5,903 nt of DNA from Caulobacterales bacterium. Its GTDB lineage: Bacteria > Pseudomonadota > Alphaproteobacteria > Caulobacterales > Caulobacteraceae. Location of the stretch: positions 1 through 5,903 of the forward strand of contig CANKEA010000084.1 in the NCBI GenBank assembly GCA_947480815.1, in the 5' to 3' direction. Made by a program: the position numbers and the translations under genes. This document shows positions 1 to 5,758 of this stretch, piece after piece. The notes below the pieces were generated by a model. The model searched no databases and had not been told where the DNA came from. It saw only the letters and a program-made list of their open reading frames with translations. Positions within the stretch are counted from its first letter, which is position 1; every line of letters starts with the position of its first letter.

Positions 1-1
1 C

Positions 2-106
2 GACGGGCTGATCAAACTGGTGGACGGTAGGCTCATTGCCACCGAGATTGGTCGATTAGTGCTGGATCGTGTAACATTCGCCCTTGCAGCGAGCGAGGTC
101 GCGTGA
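2..106 (+). CDS. hemW: HemW-like radical SAM protein, C-terminal end (partial)
   Basis: The reading frame is open from the window edge to a TGA at 104-106, giving 34 residues that begin DGLIKLVDGRLIATEIGR and continue LVLDRV. This resembles the C-terminal winged-helix-like end of HemW (oxygen-independent coproporphyrinogen oxidase-like, a haem chaperone), where a 'G-L…DG-RL-T-G…VLD' pattern is usual. The catalytic radical-SAM domain would lie to the left of the window, so nothing can be said about its intactness. The stop lies 26 nt before the rsmI start on the same strand, and HemW next to rsmI/yraN/gshB is a common alphaproteobacterial arrangement. The assignment rests on a short tail plus context. 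Confidence 0.68.
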   Translation, partial: DGLIKLVDGRLIATEIGRLVLDRVTFALAASEVA

Positions 107-121
107 ACCGGCTCGACGAGA

Positions 122-126
122 AGAGG
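122..126 (+). promoter_or_regulatory. Ribosome binding site for rsmI
   Basis: The purine run AGAGG ends 6 nt before the TTG at 133-135. It is the main reason for accepting TTG as the rsmI start. No ATG lies upstream of the conserved LYVTATPIGNL block in this frame. Confidence 0.55.
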
Positions 127-132
127 TAAGTT

Positions 133-1002
133 TTGGCCCGTCCGGCCCCGCCACCCCTTTCAGACGCTCACCTTGCCCCTGGCCTGTATGTGACCGCCAC
201 GCCGATCGGTAACCTGCGCGACGTCACCCTGCGGGCGCTCGATGTGCTGGCGGGGTGCGATCTGATCCTGGCCGAGGATACCCGCGTCACCGCCAAGCTG
301 CTGACGGCCTATGGCCTGTCTAAGCCGATGCAGAGATTTGACGAGCACGCCGTCGCCAAGGCCCTGCCCAAACTGCTGGAACGCTTGGCGGCCGGCGAGC
401 GCATTGCCCTGTGCAGCGACGCGGGCACGCCCTTGGTGTCCGATCCCGGCGCGCGCCTGGTAACCGCCGCCCTGGCCCAGGGTTCGGCGGTCTATCCCCT
501 GCCAGGTGCCAGTGCGGTCCTCGCGGCCCTTGTGGCCGCCGGTCTGCCGTCAGAACGTTTTCTGTTCGCAGGGTTTCCCCCGCCCAAGGGCGTGGCGCGC
601 GACCGGTGTTTCGCGGAGCTGGCGCAGGTTCCGGCGACCTTGGTTTTCTTCGAAGGCCCGCCGCGCCTGTCGTCCAGCCTAGCGGCCATGGCCAAGGCCT
701 TGGGGGATCGCCCAGCCGTGGTGGCGCGCGAACTGACCAAGCTTCACGAGACGATGCATCGCGGCACCCTGTCCAGCCTGGCCGCTGATCCAGCCCTGGG
801 CAATTTGAAGGGTGAGATCGTTGTCGTAGTTGGTCCGCCGCTGGCGGCTGCGGCGCACGCGGTGGAAGATGCCGACGCCCTGCTTGACGAGGCCATGGCC
901 CGTCTATCGCCCGGCGAGGCCGCTTCTGAGATCGCCAAGCGGCTGAGCCTGCCGCGTAAGGCGGTCTATGCCCGAGCGCTGGCCCGCAAGGTGATGTCAT
1001 GA
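133..1002 (+). CDS. rsmI: 16S rRNA (cytidine1402-2'-O)-methyltransferase RsmI
   Basis: The 289-residue product is a cytoplasmic SAM-dependent methylase of the tetrapyrrole-methylase fold. It is known to 2'-O-methylate C1402 in the 16S rRNA decoding centre. The family motifs are all present in order: ATPIGNL at residues 22-28, AEDTR at 47-51, SDAGTPLVSDPG at 95-106, PGASA at 124-128, GFPPPKG at 147-153, FFEGPPRL at 172-179, ARELTKLHE at 198-206 and KGEIVVVVG at 226-234. The C-terminal part (about 245-289) matches the short helical tail seen in RsmI. Length is normal for the family. Translation appears to start at TTG 133 with AGAGG 6 nt upstream; the first 17 residues are a Pro/Ala-rich extension of low conservation. 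The stop overlaps the ATG of the next frame (ATGA, 999-1002), indicating translational coupling with yraN. The gene looks intact. Confidence 0.95.
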   Translation: MARPAPPPLSDAHLAPGLYVTATPIGNLRDVTLRALDVLAGCDLILAEDTRVTAKLLTAYGLSKPMQRFDEHAVAKALPKLLERLAAGERIALCSDAGTPLVSDPGARLVTAALAQGSAVYPLPGASAVLAALVAAGLPSERFLFAGFPPPKGVARDRCFAELAQVPATLVFFEGPPRLSSSLAAMAKALGDRPAVVARELTKLHETMHRGTLSSLAADPALGNLKGEIVVVVGPPLAAAAHAVEDADALLDEAMARLSPGEAASEIAKRLSLPRKAVYARALARKVMS

Positions 1003-1450
1003 CCCGGCCTTCTTCGAGCGGCGGCCCCAAGCCAAACCGCCATGGCTTCGCAAGGGTCGGCGGGCCAGTCCCCTTGCGAAGGCGCGGGGCTTTTCCAACC
1101 GTAGGCGCGGTTGCCGCGCTGTGGTGCTGGCGGGCCTCTGGCTGATGTTGAAGGGTTACCGGATCATCGGCTTTCGCGTGCCAACCGCGTTTGGTGAAAT
1201 CGACATCGTCGCCGCTAAGCATCGCACCCTCGCCATCATCGAGGTCAAGCATCGCAGCGATCTTGCCACCGCTCTTGAGGCGGTCGGCTCGGATCAGTGC
1301 GACTATCTGCGTCGGGCGGGACGGCAGATTTCCGCCACGACGATCGGCCTGCGGGATTTCTGTGTGCGGCTCGACCTGATCGCCCTCGCACCCTGGCGTT
1401 TGCCACACCATATCCCGAACGCTTGGCCCGACGATGCGGGCGCACGTTAG
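999..1450 (+). pseudogene. yraN: YraN/UPF0102 nuclease-fold protein, frameshifted
   Basis: A coupled start ATG (999-1001, overlapping the rsmI stop, AAGG at 988-991) opens MTRPSSSGGPKPN, but this frame ends at TGA 1143-1145 after 48 codons. The recognisable UPF0102 body lies in another frame, open from 995 to the TAG at 1448-1450. It contains RRRGCRA, LWLMLKGYR, GEIDIVA, AIIEVKHR and, near the end, HHIPNAW. That frame has no ATG, GTG or TTG before GTG 1121. Deleting 62 bp between the near-repeats CCAAACCG (1032-1039) and CCAACCG (1095-1101) rejoins the two frames exactly. UPF0102 proteins have a restriction-endonuclease-like core with Glu, Asp and ExK motifs. Here Asp (GEID) and EVK remain, but the first motif, normally R-G-x-x-A-E, reads RGCRAV, so the Glu is lost. 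A truncated product from GTG 1121 (109 aa) or ATG 1145 (101 aa) is still possible. Pseudogene is the more likely reading; a sequencing error would not explain a 62-bp insert. Confidence 0.8.
1040..1101. repeat. Short palindromic insertion inside yraN
   Basis: CTTCGCAAGGG (1046-1056) and its exact reverse complement CCCTTGCGAAG (1071-1081) flank a 14-nt loop, a perfect 11-bp inverted repeat. The block is bounded by the imperfect direct repeats CCAAACCG (1032-1039) and CCAACCG (1095-1101). Removing one repeat plus the intervening bases (62 bp) restores a continuous YraN N-terminus of ordinary length. This looks like a small non-autonomous palindromic element that inserted near the start of the gene. 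Exact ends are uncertain by a few bases, and no second copy is visible in this window. The alternative reading, a terminator for rsmI, is less likely because no U-run directly follows the stem; the nearest is TTTT at 1091-1094. Confidence 0.55.
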
Positions 1451-1470
1451 GGACGCTGAACTGAGCGGCT

Positions 1471-1497
1471 TTGAGACTGGGCGTAAAACCGTATAAC
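1471..1497 (+). promoter_or_regulatory. Possible gshB promoter
   Basis: In the 80-bp gap between yraN and gshB, TTGAGA (1471-1476) and TATAAC (1492-1497) resemble -35 and -10 hexamers. The spacer is 15 bp (16 if TTTGAG at 1470 is used), shorter than ideal. It would let gshB be transcribed independently of the damaged yraN. This is weak evidence from consensus alone. Confidence 0.25.
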
Positions 1498-1530
1498 TGC
1501 GCGGCCTAGCTGAAGTCTGAGGATTGCCGA

Positions 1531-2478
1531 ATGTCCCTCCGCGTCGCTGTCCAGATGGACCCGATCGATCAGGTCGATGTGTCTGCCGACACCAGCTTTC
1601 TGATGATCGAGAACGCGCGCCTGCGTGGCCATACGGTGTGGACCTATCACCCCGACCAGATGGCGCAGGAAGACGGCAAGATCACCGCCCGCGCCCGCCA
1701 CCTGGTTGACCTCAGCCGCGAGCAGGGCCGCCATGCCACGCACGGCGTGATGGAAACCGTCGACCTCTCGACCATGGATGTGATCCTGCTACGCCAGGAC
1801 CCGCCGTTCGACATGGCCTATATCACCAGTACCCATATGCTGGAGCGGCTTGGGGCCCAGACCCTGGTGGTCAACGATGCCGCCGAGGTGCGCAACGCAC
1901 CCGAGAAACTCTATGTCACCGGATTTCCCGGCCTGCAGCCGCCGACCTTGATCACGCGCGATCCGCTTGCCATCGCCGATTTCCGTCAACGCCACGGCGA
2001 CGTGATCTTAAAGCCGCTCTACGGCAATGGCGGTGCCGGGGTGTTTCGGCTTAAGGCCGACGATCCCAATCTCGATAGCTTGCTAGAGCTGTTCTTCGCC
2101 TCAAATCGCGAGCCGGTGATCGCGCAGAAATTCCTGCCGGCGGTCGCTCAGGGCGACAAGCGCATCTTGATCGTCAACGGCGAACCCGTTGGGGTGATCA
2201 ACCGCGTGCCCCAGGCGGGCCAGGTGCGCTCTAACCTGCATGTCGGTGGACGTGCCGAAGCGGTGGAGCTGACCGCGCGCGACCGCGAAATCTGCGCTAC
2301 GATCGGGGCCGACTTGCGCCAGCGTGGCTTGTTGTTTGTGGGCATAGATGTGATCGGCGACTACTGCACCGAGATCAACGTTACCTCCCCCACTGGTGCC
2401 CAGCAGCTCAAGCGCTTCACCGGCGTCGACGCCACCGCCCTGATGTGGGACGCCATCGAAGCACGGCTGGCTGGATAG
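1531..2478 (+). CDS. gshB: Glutathione synthetase
   Basis: The 315-residue product is a cytoplasmic ATP-grasp ligase joining gamma-glutamylcysteine and glycine to make glutathione, the second step of that pathway. The N-terminal domain starts VAVQMDPID and carries [12 protein letters not shown] (86-97) and NAPEKLY (122-128). The ATP-grasp region has the Gly-rich loop [15 protein letters not shown] (158-172), QKFLP (199-203), [13 protein letters not shown] (208-220), RSNLHVGGR (233-241), GIDVIG (271-276) and the metal/substrate motif EINVTSPTG (281-289). The end, DAIEARLAG, also matches the family. Length and all key motifs are normal. The ATG at 1531 is preceded by TGAGGA (1518-1523) at 7 nt, and the protein aligns from its first residues. 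It lies downstream of rsmI-yraN as in related alphaproteobacteria. Nothing suggests damage. Confidence 0.96.
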   Translation: MSLRVAVQMDPIDQVDVSADTSFLMIENARLRGHTVWTYHPDQMAQEDGKITARARHLVDLSREQGRHATHGVMETVDLSTMDVILLRQDPPFDMAYITSTHMLERLGAQTLVVNDAAEVRNAPEKLYVTGFPGLQPPTLITRDPLAIADFRQRHGDVILKPLYGNGGAGVFRLKADDPNLDSLLELFFASNREPVIAQKFLPAVAQGDKRILIVNGEPVGVINRVPQAGQVRSNLHVGGRAEAVELTARDREICATIGADLRQRGLLFVGIDVIGDYCTEINVTSPTGAQQLKRFTGVDATALMWDAIEARLAG

Positions 2479-2515
2479 CCGTTATTGACGGCAGCTTCGA
2501 CGGCCGAGCCTCGGC
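2478..2515 (+). terminator. Paired hairpins after gshB, possible terminator
   Basis: Two small hairpins follow the gshB stop: GCCGT/ACGGC (2478-2482 with 2488-2492, loop TATTG) and GCCGA/TCGGC (2503-2507 with 2511-2515, loop GCC). A U-rich stretch exists but starts only about 20 nt later (2536 onward), so this is not a classical intrinsic terminator. Transcription may end here, but the support is weak. Confidence 0.25.
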
Positions 2516-2612
2516 AACGTTAACCTTAAATAAATCCTTTATGTTCCTTTTTGTTCTTTTACTCTTCTCAAAGTTGTGCTGAGTTCTGGTGCATCATAAA
2601 TAAAAGTTTGCC
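2516..2612. other. AT-rich spacer between gshB and the comM remnant
   Basis: This roughly 95-bp stretch is about 30% G+C by hand count, against well over 60% on either side. It contains a long T/C run (2536-2569, with TTTTT and TTTT blocks) and two similar A-rich words, TTAAATAAAT (2526-2535) and CATAAATAAAA (2595-2605). No coding sequence is recognisable in any frame. It lies where the start and most of the body of comM would be expected, so it may mark the deletion or replacement joint. Confidence 0.5.
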
Positions 2613-2798
2613 GTGAGCCTGCGCGCTGCCGCTAGTGTCTGTATTGTCGCCGCCACCATCGCCGATCTGGAAGGATCGGTGTCGGTTCGCCGCCTGCATT
2701 TGGCCGAGGCCCTGATCTACCGGCGTGTCGTGCCAGGGTCGACGAGCGACGGGGTCTTCTCGGCCCCGTGCCAAGCCCAGGGCTCTAAATCGCCCTAG
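2613..2798 (+). pseudogene. comM: C-terminal remnant of ComM/YifB (Mg-chelatase-like AAA+)
   Basis: The frame from GTG 2613 to TAG 2796-2798 encodes 61 codons. Residues 12-38 (IVAATIADLEGS, then RRLHLAEALIYRR) match the C-terminal helical end of ComM/YifB, where 'VARTIADLEGS…R-HLAEAL-YRR' is characteristic. Upstream codons (VSLRAAASV) still line up with the family's LSARGYxRV stretch but have several replaced residues, including Arg to Cys, Ser, Ile and Ala, as expected of decay. ComM is normally about 500 residues, so the AAA+ core with Walker A and B motifs is absent. The AT-rich spacer replaces it. Position directly after gshB agrees with comM in related genomes. The last 20 or so residues after YRR are not recognised. 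The remnant's stop overlaps that of the convergent ycnI. The peptide is very unlikely to function. Confidence 0.8.
2749..2769. terminator. Hairpin 3' of the convergent genes, weak terminator candidate
   Basis: ACGGGG (2749-2754) pairs with CCCCGT (2764-2769); one G-U and one G-C pair can extend the stem to 8 pairs with a 5-nt loop. It begins about 25 nt past the ycnI stop on the - strand. No U-run follows on either strand, so if it ends the receptor-ycnI transcript it would need help. It also lies within the comM remnant. Confidence 0.25.
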
Positions 2799-3370
2799 TG
2801 CGCCATCCCCGACATCGTACCCATGTCCATCCCAGGCATGGGGGCCGCACCCCCGCTGGACCCGGTAAGGGTGATCACGGGCGCTGGCCTGGGAACGCTG
2901 GTCCACTTCGCCCCAGCGGCCGGAATATCAGTCCAGCGGTTCTCTCCCGCTTCGCAGCGCTGCACAGTTGGGAAATAGAGTAGCCCGCTGGCCTGCGGCA
3001 GGGTGATCGACATACCAAACTCGTCGAACTGGTCATCGCTGAGCCGTCCTGTCCAGGTGATGGATTTGACCCGCTGGGTCATCGTCTGGCCGCCCTCGCC
3101 GCGGATGGGCGTGGCGAGAGGTTCACGCTCCAGGATGACGGTCCAGCCTGGCTTAGGCTGTGGCTTGGCGGAATTGACGCCGGCGGGCAAGGTCACGGTG
3201 ATCGCCGTTGTCGCAGACCCACCGGCGCAACCGTGAGAGACCCGTAAGGCGCCGACGTAGCCGCTGCCCGGCGCAGCTTGGGTATTTGTCATGACGATAT
3301 GGGCGCGAGCGGCCGAACCTGTTAGAACAACGGCGGCGGCGAGCAGGGTCATTTTCATTGGAAAAGCCAT
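2795..3370 (-). CDS. ycnI: YcnI/DUF1775 family exported copper-binding protein
   Basis: The 191-residue product is a predicted periplasmic protein. Residues 1-23 form a signal peptide with an ARA|H cleavage site, so the mature protein would start with His24. DUF1775/YcnI hallmarks follow: APGSGY (33-38), ALRVSHGC (41-48), ATTAITVTLPAGV (53-65), KPQPKPGWT (69-77), ITWTGRLSDDQFDEF (104-118), LYFPTVQRCE (131-140) and RWTDIP (145-150). Cys48 and Cys139 are the two Cys of the HGC and QxC motifs and could form a disulfide. Characterised YcnI proteins bind copper through the amino-terminal His. The tail (177-191) is MPGMDMGTMSGM followed by AH, a Met-rich segment typical of copper-handling proteins. 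The start lies 2 bp after the receptor stop, with GGAG about 9 nt upstream, so the pair is co-translated. A second start at residue 5 (MKMTLL) is equally plausible and leaves the mature form unchanged. Copper is inferred from family and tail. Confidence 0.88.
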   Translation of the reverse strand: MAFPMKMTLLAAAVVLTGSAARAHIVMTNTQAAPGSGYVGALRVSHGCAGGSATTAITVTLPAGVNSAKPQPKPGWTVILEREPLATPIRGEGGQTMTQRVKSITWTGRLSDDQFDEFGMSITLPQASGLLYFPTVQRCEAGENRWTDIPAAGAKWTSVPRPAPVITLTGSSGGAAPMPGMDMGTMSGMAH

Positions 3371-3372
3371 TC

Positions 3373-5664
3373 TCAGTAACTCCAGCTCAGGTCGGCCACG
3401 ATGGCCCGCTGCGGAAAGGGGTGGAACAGGAAGTAGTTTCGCGCGCCGAGGTTGTTGACGCCCAGGCTTGCCGCCAGATGGTCGCTCAGCGTGTAGCGGA
3501 CCTTGGCGTCAGCGACGAAGTAGCCACTGAAGCCCTGGTAGGTGTTGGCATAGATGTCGGTGTTGTCGATGGCGCTGAAGGCACGGTCGCTGTAGCGGGC
3601 CGCCAGGGTCAGATTGAGCTGGGGGCTCGCTGCGTAGGACGCCTGCGCCTCGCCCCGCCACGTCGGCACGCCGGGCAGGTGTTTACGAACCGCCGCAGGG
3701 AAAGCCTTGTCGGCTTCGGTCCGCGCCTGGGCATAGGTAACCCAGCCGGAAAGCGTCAGCCCATAAACCAGCACATCGCTCTTTGAGGCCACCACCTCAA
3801 TACCCTGGGCGTGGGTTCGTTCGACGTTCTGCACGAAACTGGCGAGGGTGGTCGCGCCGGCGGGCAGGGGCGCAGTCTGTGACAGCAGGGCGTCGTCTAT
3901 CCGTTCTTCGAACAGGGAAACGCGCAAGGACCCGCCGTCCAGCTTGCGTTCAGCCGACAGCTCGCTCGACAAGGCCGTCTCCGGCTTGAGATTAGGGTTG
4001 GGAACCTGCAGCGCAGTTCCCACCGTGATCGATTGGTAAAGTTCGGCCACCGTCGGAAACCGGCTCGCCTGGCCAACAGAGGCTTTGAAGGTCCAAATCC
4101 CTCCGGGCGACCAGGCCAGCATCGCCTTGGGCGAAATTGCTATGTGGCTGACCTCGGGCTGAACGGTATTGAGCGCGGGCGACAACGAAAAGATCAGCCC
4201 GTCATAGGCGCGCCAGGATTCAGCCCGCACGCCAAGGGTGGCCTTGAGTTCGCTTGTGATCGCCCAGACATCTTGCGCCCAGAGCGCCCGGGTCCACGTA
4301 CGACCTCGATTGAAACTGGAGGTCGCGCCGATACCGCCGCTGATCCAGGCCGCTAATCCATAGCGTGGACTGCTCAGCTTGATGTCGTCCTGATGCAGGC
4401 CGACCTTGACGATATTCGCGCCATCCGCACCCTGCGGTCTCCACGTCGCCGTGCCGTCGAGGGTGTCCCAACCTGTGCCGTCCAGCGAGACCATCTGGCC
4501 AGCCCCGCCTGAGAACGCCGCCGGGAGGGTGCCGCCTGGTATGCGCTGGCGGCTTTGCAGGGTGTCGAACCTTGTGCCCACCAGGTCGAAATCCAGGATT
4601 CCGCCGGTGTGTGAGGAAATCGACACCCCCTGCGCGAGCATCAAGTCCTTGGTGTGATAGACGCCGTTCGAAAAGGTGCTGGCCGCCACATTGTAAGTGT
4701 GGCCCGCAAGGTTGATCGACCCGGCCCAGACCGGTGCTCCGCCGCTGTCGCGCAGGTAGGTGTTGACGTTGGAGGCGGTCTTGTTGGCGAACAGACCCAG
4801 GGTATAGGCCGCCTCGATGTTCGGCGTGAGCGCATAGGTCACCCGGCTCGAAACGTTGTCTTGCACCTGGTGTTCGATCCCCGTCGAGCCCAGCACCAAG
4901 ATTGGAACAGCCGTGCGGTTGTTATCGTTAAACGCTCCCGTCACCGGTGTTCCGGCCGTGCTGGCCGCCGTGGGGACCGTGGCCGTCGCATAGGTCAGCG
5001 GCTGGCTGTTGGCGTCCAAGTGGTTGTAGCTCACTCGGAAGGCCAAGTCGCCGAACCGATCCCCCAGGCTCGCCGCCACTCGGCCTGTCCCATACGACTT
5101 CTCCTCGCCGTATTTGGAAAACGTCTGGCTCTGGCCTTGGATCTGCGCGCTCGCCGCGAAAGCGGCGGGCATGCGCTGAGTGAAGGCGATCACCGTGCCG
5201 ATCGAATTTCCTGCGAATGCCGCTGAGAACGGTCCGTACAGCACATCGATACGCTCGATTGCCTCGGGTGAGACCAGGCCCCATTTGGGCGAGGCGCTGG
5301 TATTGTTGTTGCCGATCAGGCTCGAGATCAGCACCCCATCAACGTAGATCAGGCTTCGCGCCGAGGCGCCCAGGCCGGACGTCCGCGTCGCCACCGGCGA
5401 CTGGGTGTCGCCGACGTGCCGGGATCGTACGGTGAGGCTAGGCAGGTAGCGCAGGGTGTCTTCGGGCGTGAAGACGTTGATGGTCTTGACGATCTCTTCG
5501 GCGGTCACGCTGGCCCGCGTATTGGGTAGGGTGGCGAGGTCGAGGTGGGACACAGTTGCGATGACATCGACCGGCGAGACAGTCGTGTCGGGTAATATCG
5601 TCGCTGCCCAGGCCACGGGGCCAAAGGCGAGCGCGCATGCGCTCGCGAGCAGTAGAGTTTTCAT
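3373..5664 (-). CDS. TonB-dependent outer-membrane receptor, putative copper uptake
   Basis: The 763-residue product is an outer-membrane active transporter driven by TonB-ExbBD. Residues 1-20 are a signal peptide (MKTLLLASACALAFG…AWA|A). A possible TonB box, PVDVIAT, lies at 31-37. The plug domain spans about 48-165, with NVFTPEDTLRYLPSLTVR (63-80), VATRTSGLGASAR (91-103), IYVDG (106-110), ERIDVLYGPFSAAFAGNSIG (137-156) and FTQRMP (161-166). The remainder is the 22-strand barrel, ending with NLGARNYFLFHPFPQR and a terminal aromatic Tyr, as the assembly signal requires. ATG 5664 is chosen because the signal peptide starts there and GAGAGG (5671-5676) lies 6 nt upstream. The frame stays open to 5808, but that part precedes the signal peptide and overlaps the upstream gene. 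Downstream, ycnI follows at 2 bp. The substrate is not evident from the receptor; copper is inferred from ycnI, and a ferric siderophore is the main alternative. Confidence 0.92.
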   Translation of the reverse strand: MKTLLLASACALAFGPVAWAATILPDTTVSPVDVIATVSHLDLATLPNTRASVTAEEIVKTINVFTPEDTLRYLPSLTVRSRHVGDTQSPVATRTSGLGASARSLIYVDGVLISSLIGNNNTSASPKWGLVSPEAIERIDVLYGPFSAAFAGNSIGTVIAFTQRMPAAFAASAQIQGQSQTFSKYGEEKSYGTGRVAASLGDRFGDLAFRVSYNHLDANSQPLTYATATVPTAASTAGTPVTGAFNDNNRTAVPILVLGSTGIEHQVQDNVSSRVTYALTPNIEAAYTLGLFANKTASNVNTYLRDSGGAPVWAGSINLAGHTYNVAASTFSNGVYHTKDLMLAQGVSISSHTGGILDFDLVGTRFDTLQSRQRIPGGTLPAAFSGGAGQMVSLDGTGWDTLDGTATWRPQGADGANIVKVGLHQDDIKLSSPRYGLAAWISGGIGATSSFNRGRTWTRALWAQDVWAITSELKATLGVRAESWRAYDGLIFSLSPALNTVQPEVSHIAISPKAMLAWSPGGIWTFKASVGQASRFPTVAELYQSITVGTALQVPNPNLKPETALSSELSAERKLDGGSLRVSLFEERIDDALLSQTAPLPAGATTLASFVQNVERTHAQGIEVVASKSDVLVYGLTLSGWVTYAQARTEADKAFPAAVRKHLPGVPTWRGEAQASYAASPQLNLTLAARYSDRAFSAIDNTDIYANTYQGFSGYFVADAKVRYTLSDHLAASLGVNNLGARNYFLFHPFPQRAIVADLSWSY
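5627..5646 (-). promoter_or_regulatory. Hairpin early in the receptor coding region
   Basis: An 8-bp perfect inverted repeat, GCGAGCGC (5627-5634) and GCGCTCGC (5639-5646) with a 4-nt loop, falls at mRNA positions +19 to +38 of the receptor gene, inside the signal-peptide codons. A GC-only stem so close to the start could slow early translation or simply reflect codon choice in a GC-rich genome. Confidence 0.25.
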
Positions 5665-5670
5665 AATGAT

Positions 5671-5676
5671 CCTCTC
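5671..5676 (-). promoter_or_regulatory. Ribosome binding site for the TonB receptor
   Basis: GAGAGG on the - strand ends 6 nt before the ATG at 5664-5662. It fixes the start at the signal-peptide Met rather than at any codon further upstream in the same open frame. Confidence 0.7.
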
Positions 5677-5711
5677 GGGCCACGGCTTTAGAGTCGGCGG
5701 CCACGCGCATG

Positions 5712-5758
5712 CTCTCACGCAGGCCCAATTGCCTGCGCGGCGTATCAGCTCATGAGAG
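5712..5758 (-). promoter_or_regulatory. Structured leader upstream of the TonB receptor
   Basis: The perfect inverted repeat CGCAGGC (5718-5724) / GCCTGCG (5731-5737) has a 6-nt loop. Directly outside it on one side, CTCTCA (5712-5717) pairs with TGAGAG (5753-5758), with 15 unpaired bases on the other side. Together these could form a 13-bp interrupted helix in the mRNA. The stop codon of the upstream gene (5747-5745) falls in the unpaired bulge, so ribosomes ending there would disturb the outer helix. It might be a weak terminator, a processing site or a regulatory leader. No U-run follows, and no known riboswitch was recognised. Confidence 0.4.

Noticed and set aside
320..1411. Long - strand open frame (363 codons) opposite rsmI and yraN
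   Set aside because: It is antisense to the well-supported RsmI and YraN coding. The translation is Arg/Pro/Gly-rich low-complexity with no family motif, as expected for shadow frames in GC-rich DNA.
2520..2529. TTAA pair resembling a CtrA site
   Set aside because: The two TTAA words are only 2 bp apart, not the 7 bp of the CtrA consensus. They lie in an AT-rich stretch where TTAA is expected by chance.
2574..2602. Promoter-like TTGTGC and TAAATA, 17 bp apart, before the comM remnant
   Set aside because: The -10 match is poor, the region is AT-rich and there is no functional gene to drive.
2568..2906. - strand open frame (112 codons) spanning the comM remnant and the ycnI end
   Set aside because: It overlaps the ycnI C-terminus in another frame and opposes the recognisable ComM remnant, and no motif is seen.
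4654..5226. + strand open frame (190 codons) opposite the TonB receptor
   Set aside because: It lies wholly within the receptor gene, has biased composition and no recognisable domain or ribosome site.
5635..5655. Lipobox in the receptor signal peptide (LASAC)
   Set aside because: The hydrophobic stretch before Cys10 is too short, and a better signal peptidase I site (AWA|A) follows at residue 20. TonB receptors are not normally lipoproteins.
5661..5671. Fur-box-like half site at the receptor start (CATAATGAT)
   Set aside because: It matches only one half of the 19-bp consensus, and overlap with the ribosome site and start codon explains much of the sequence.
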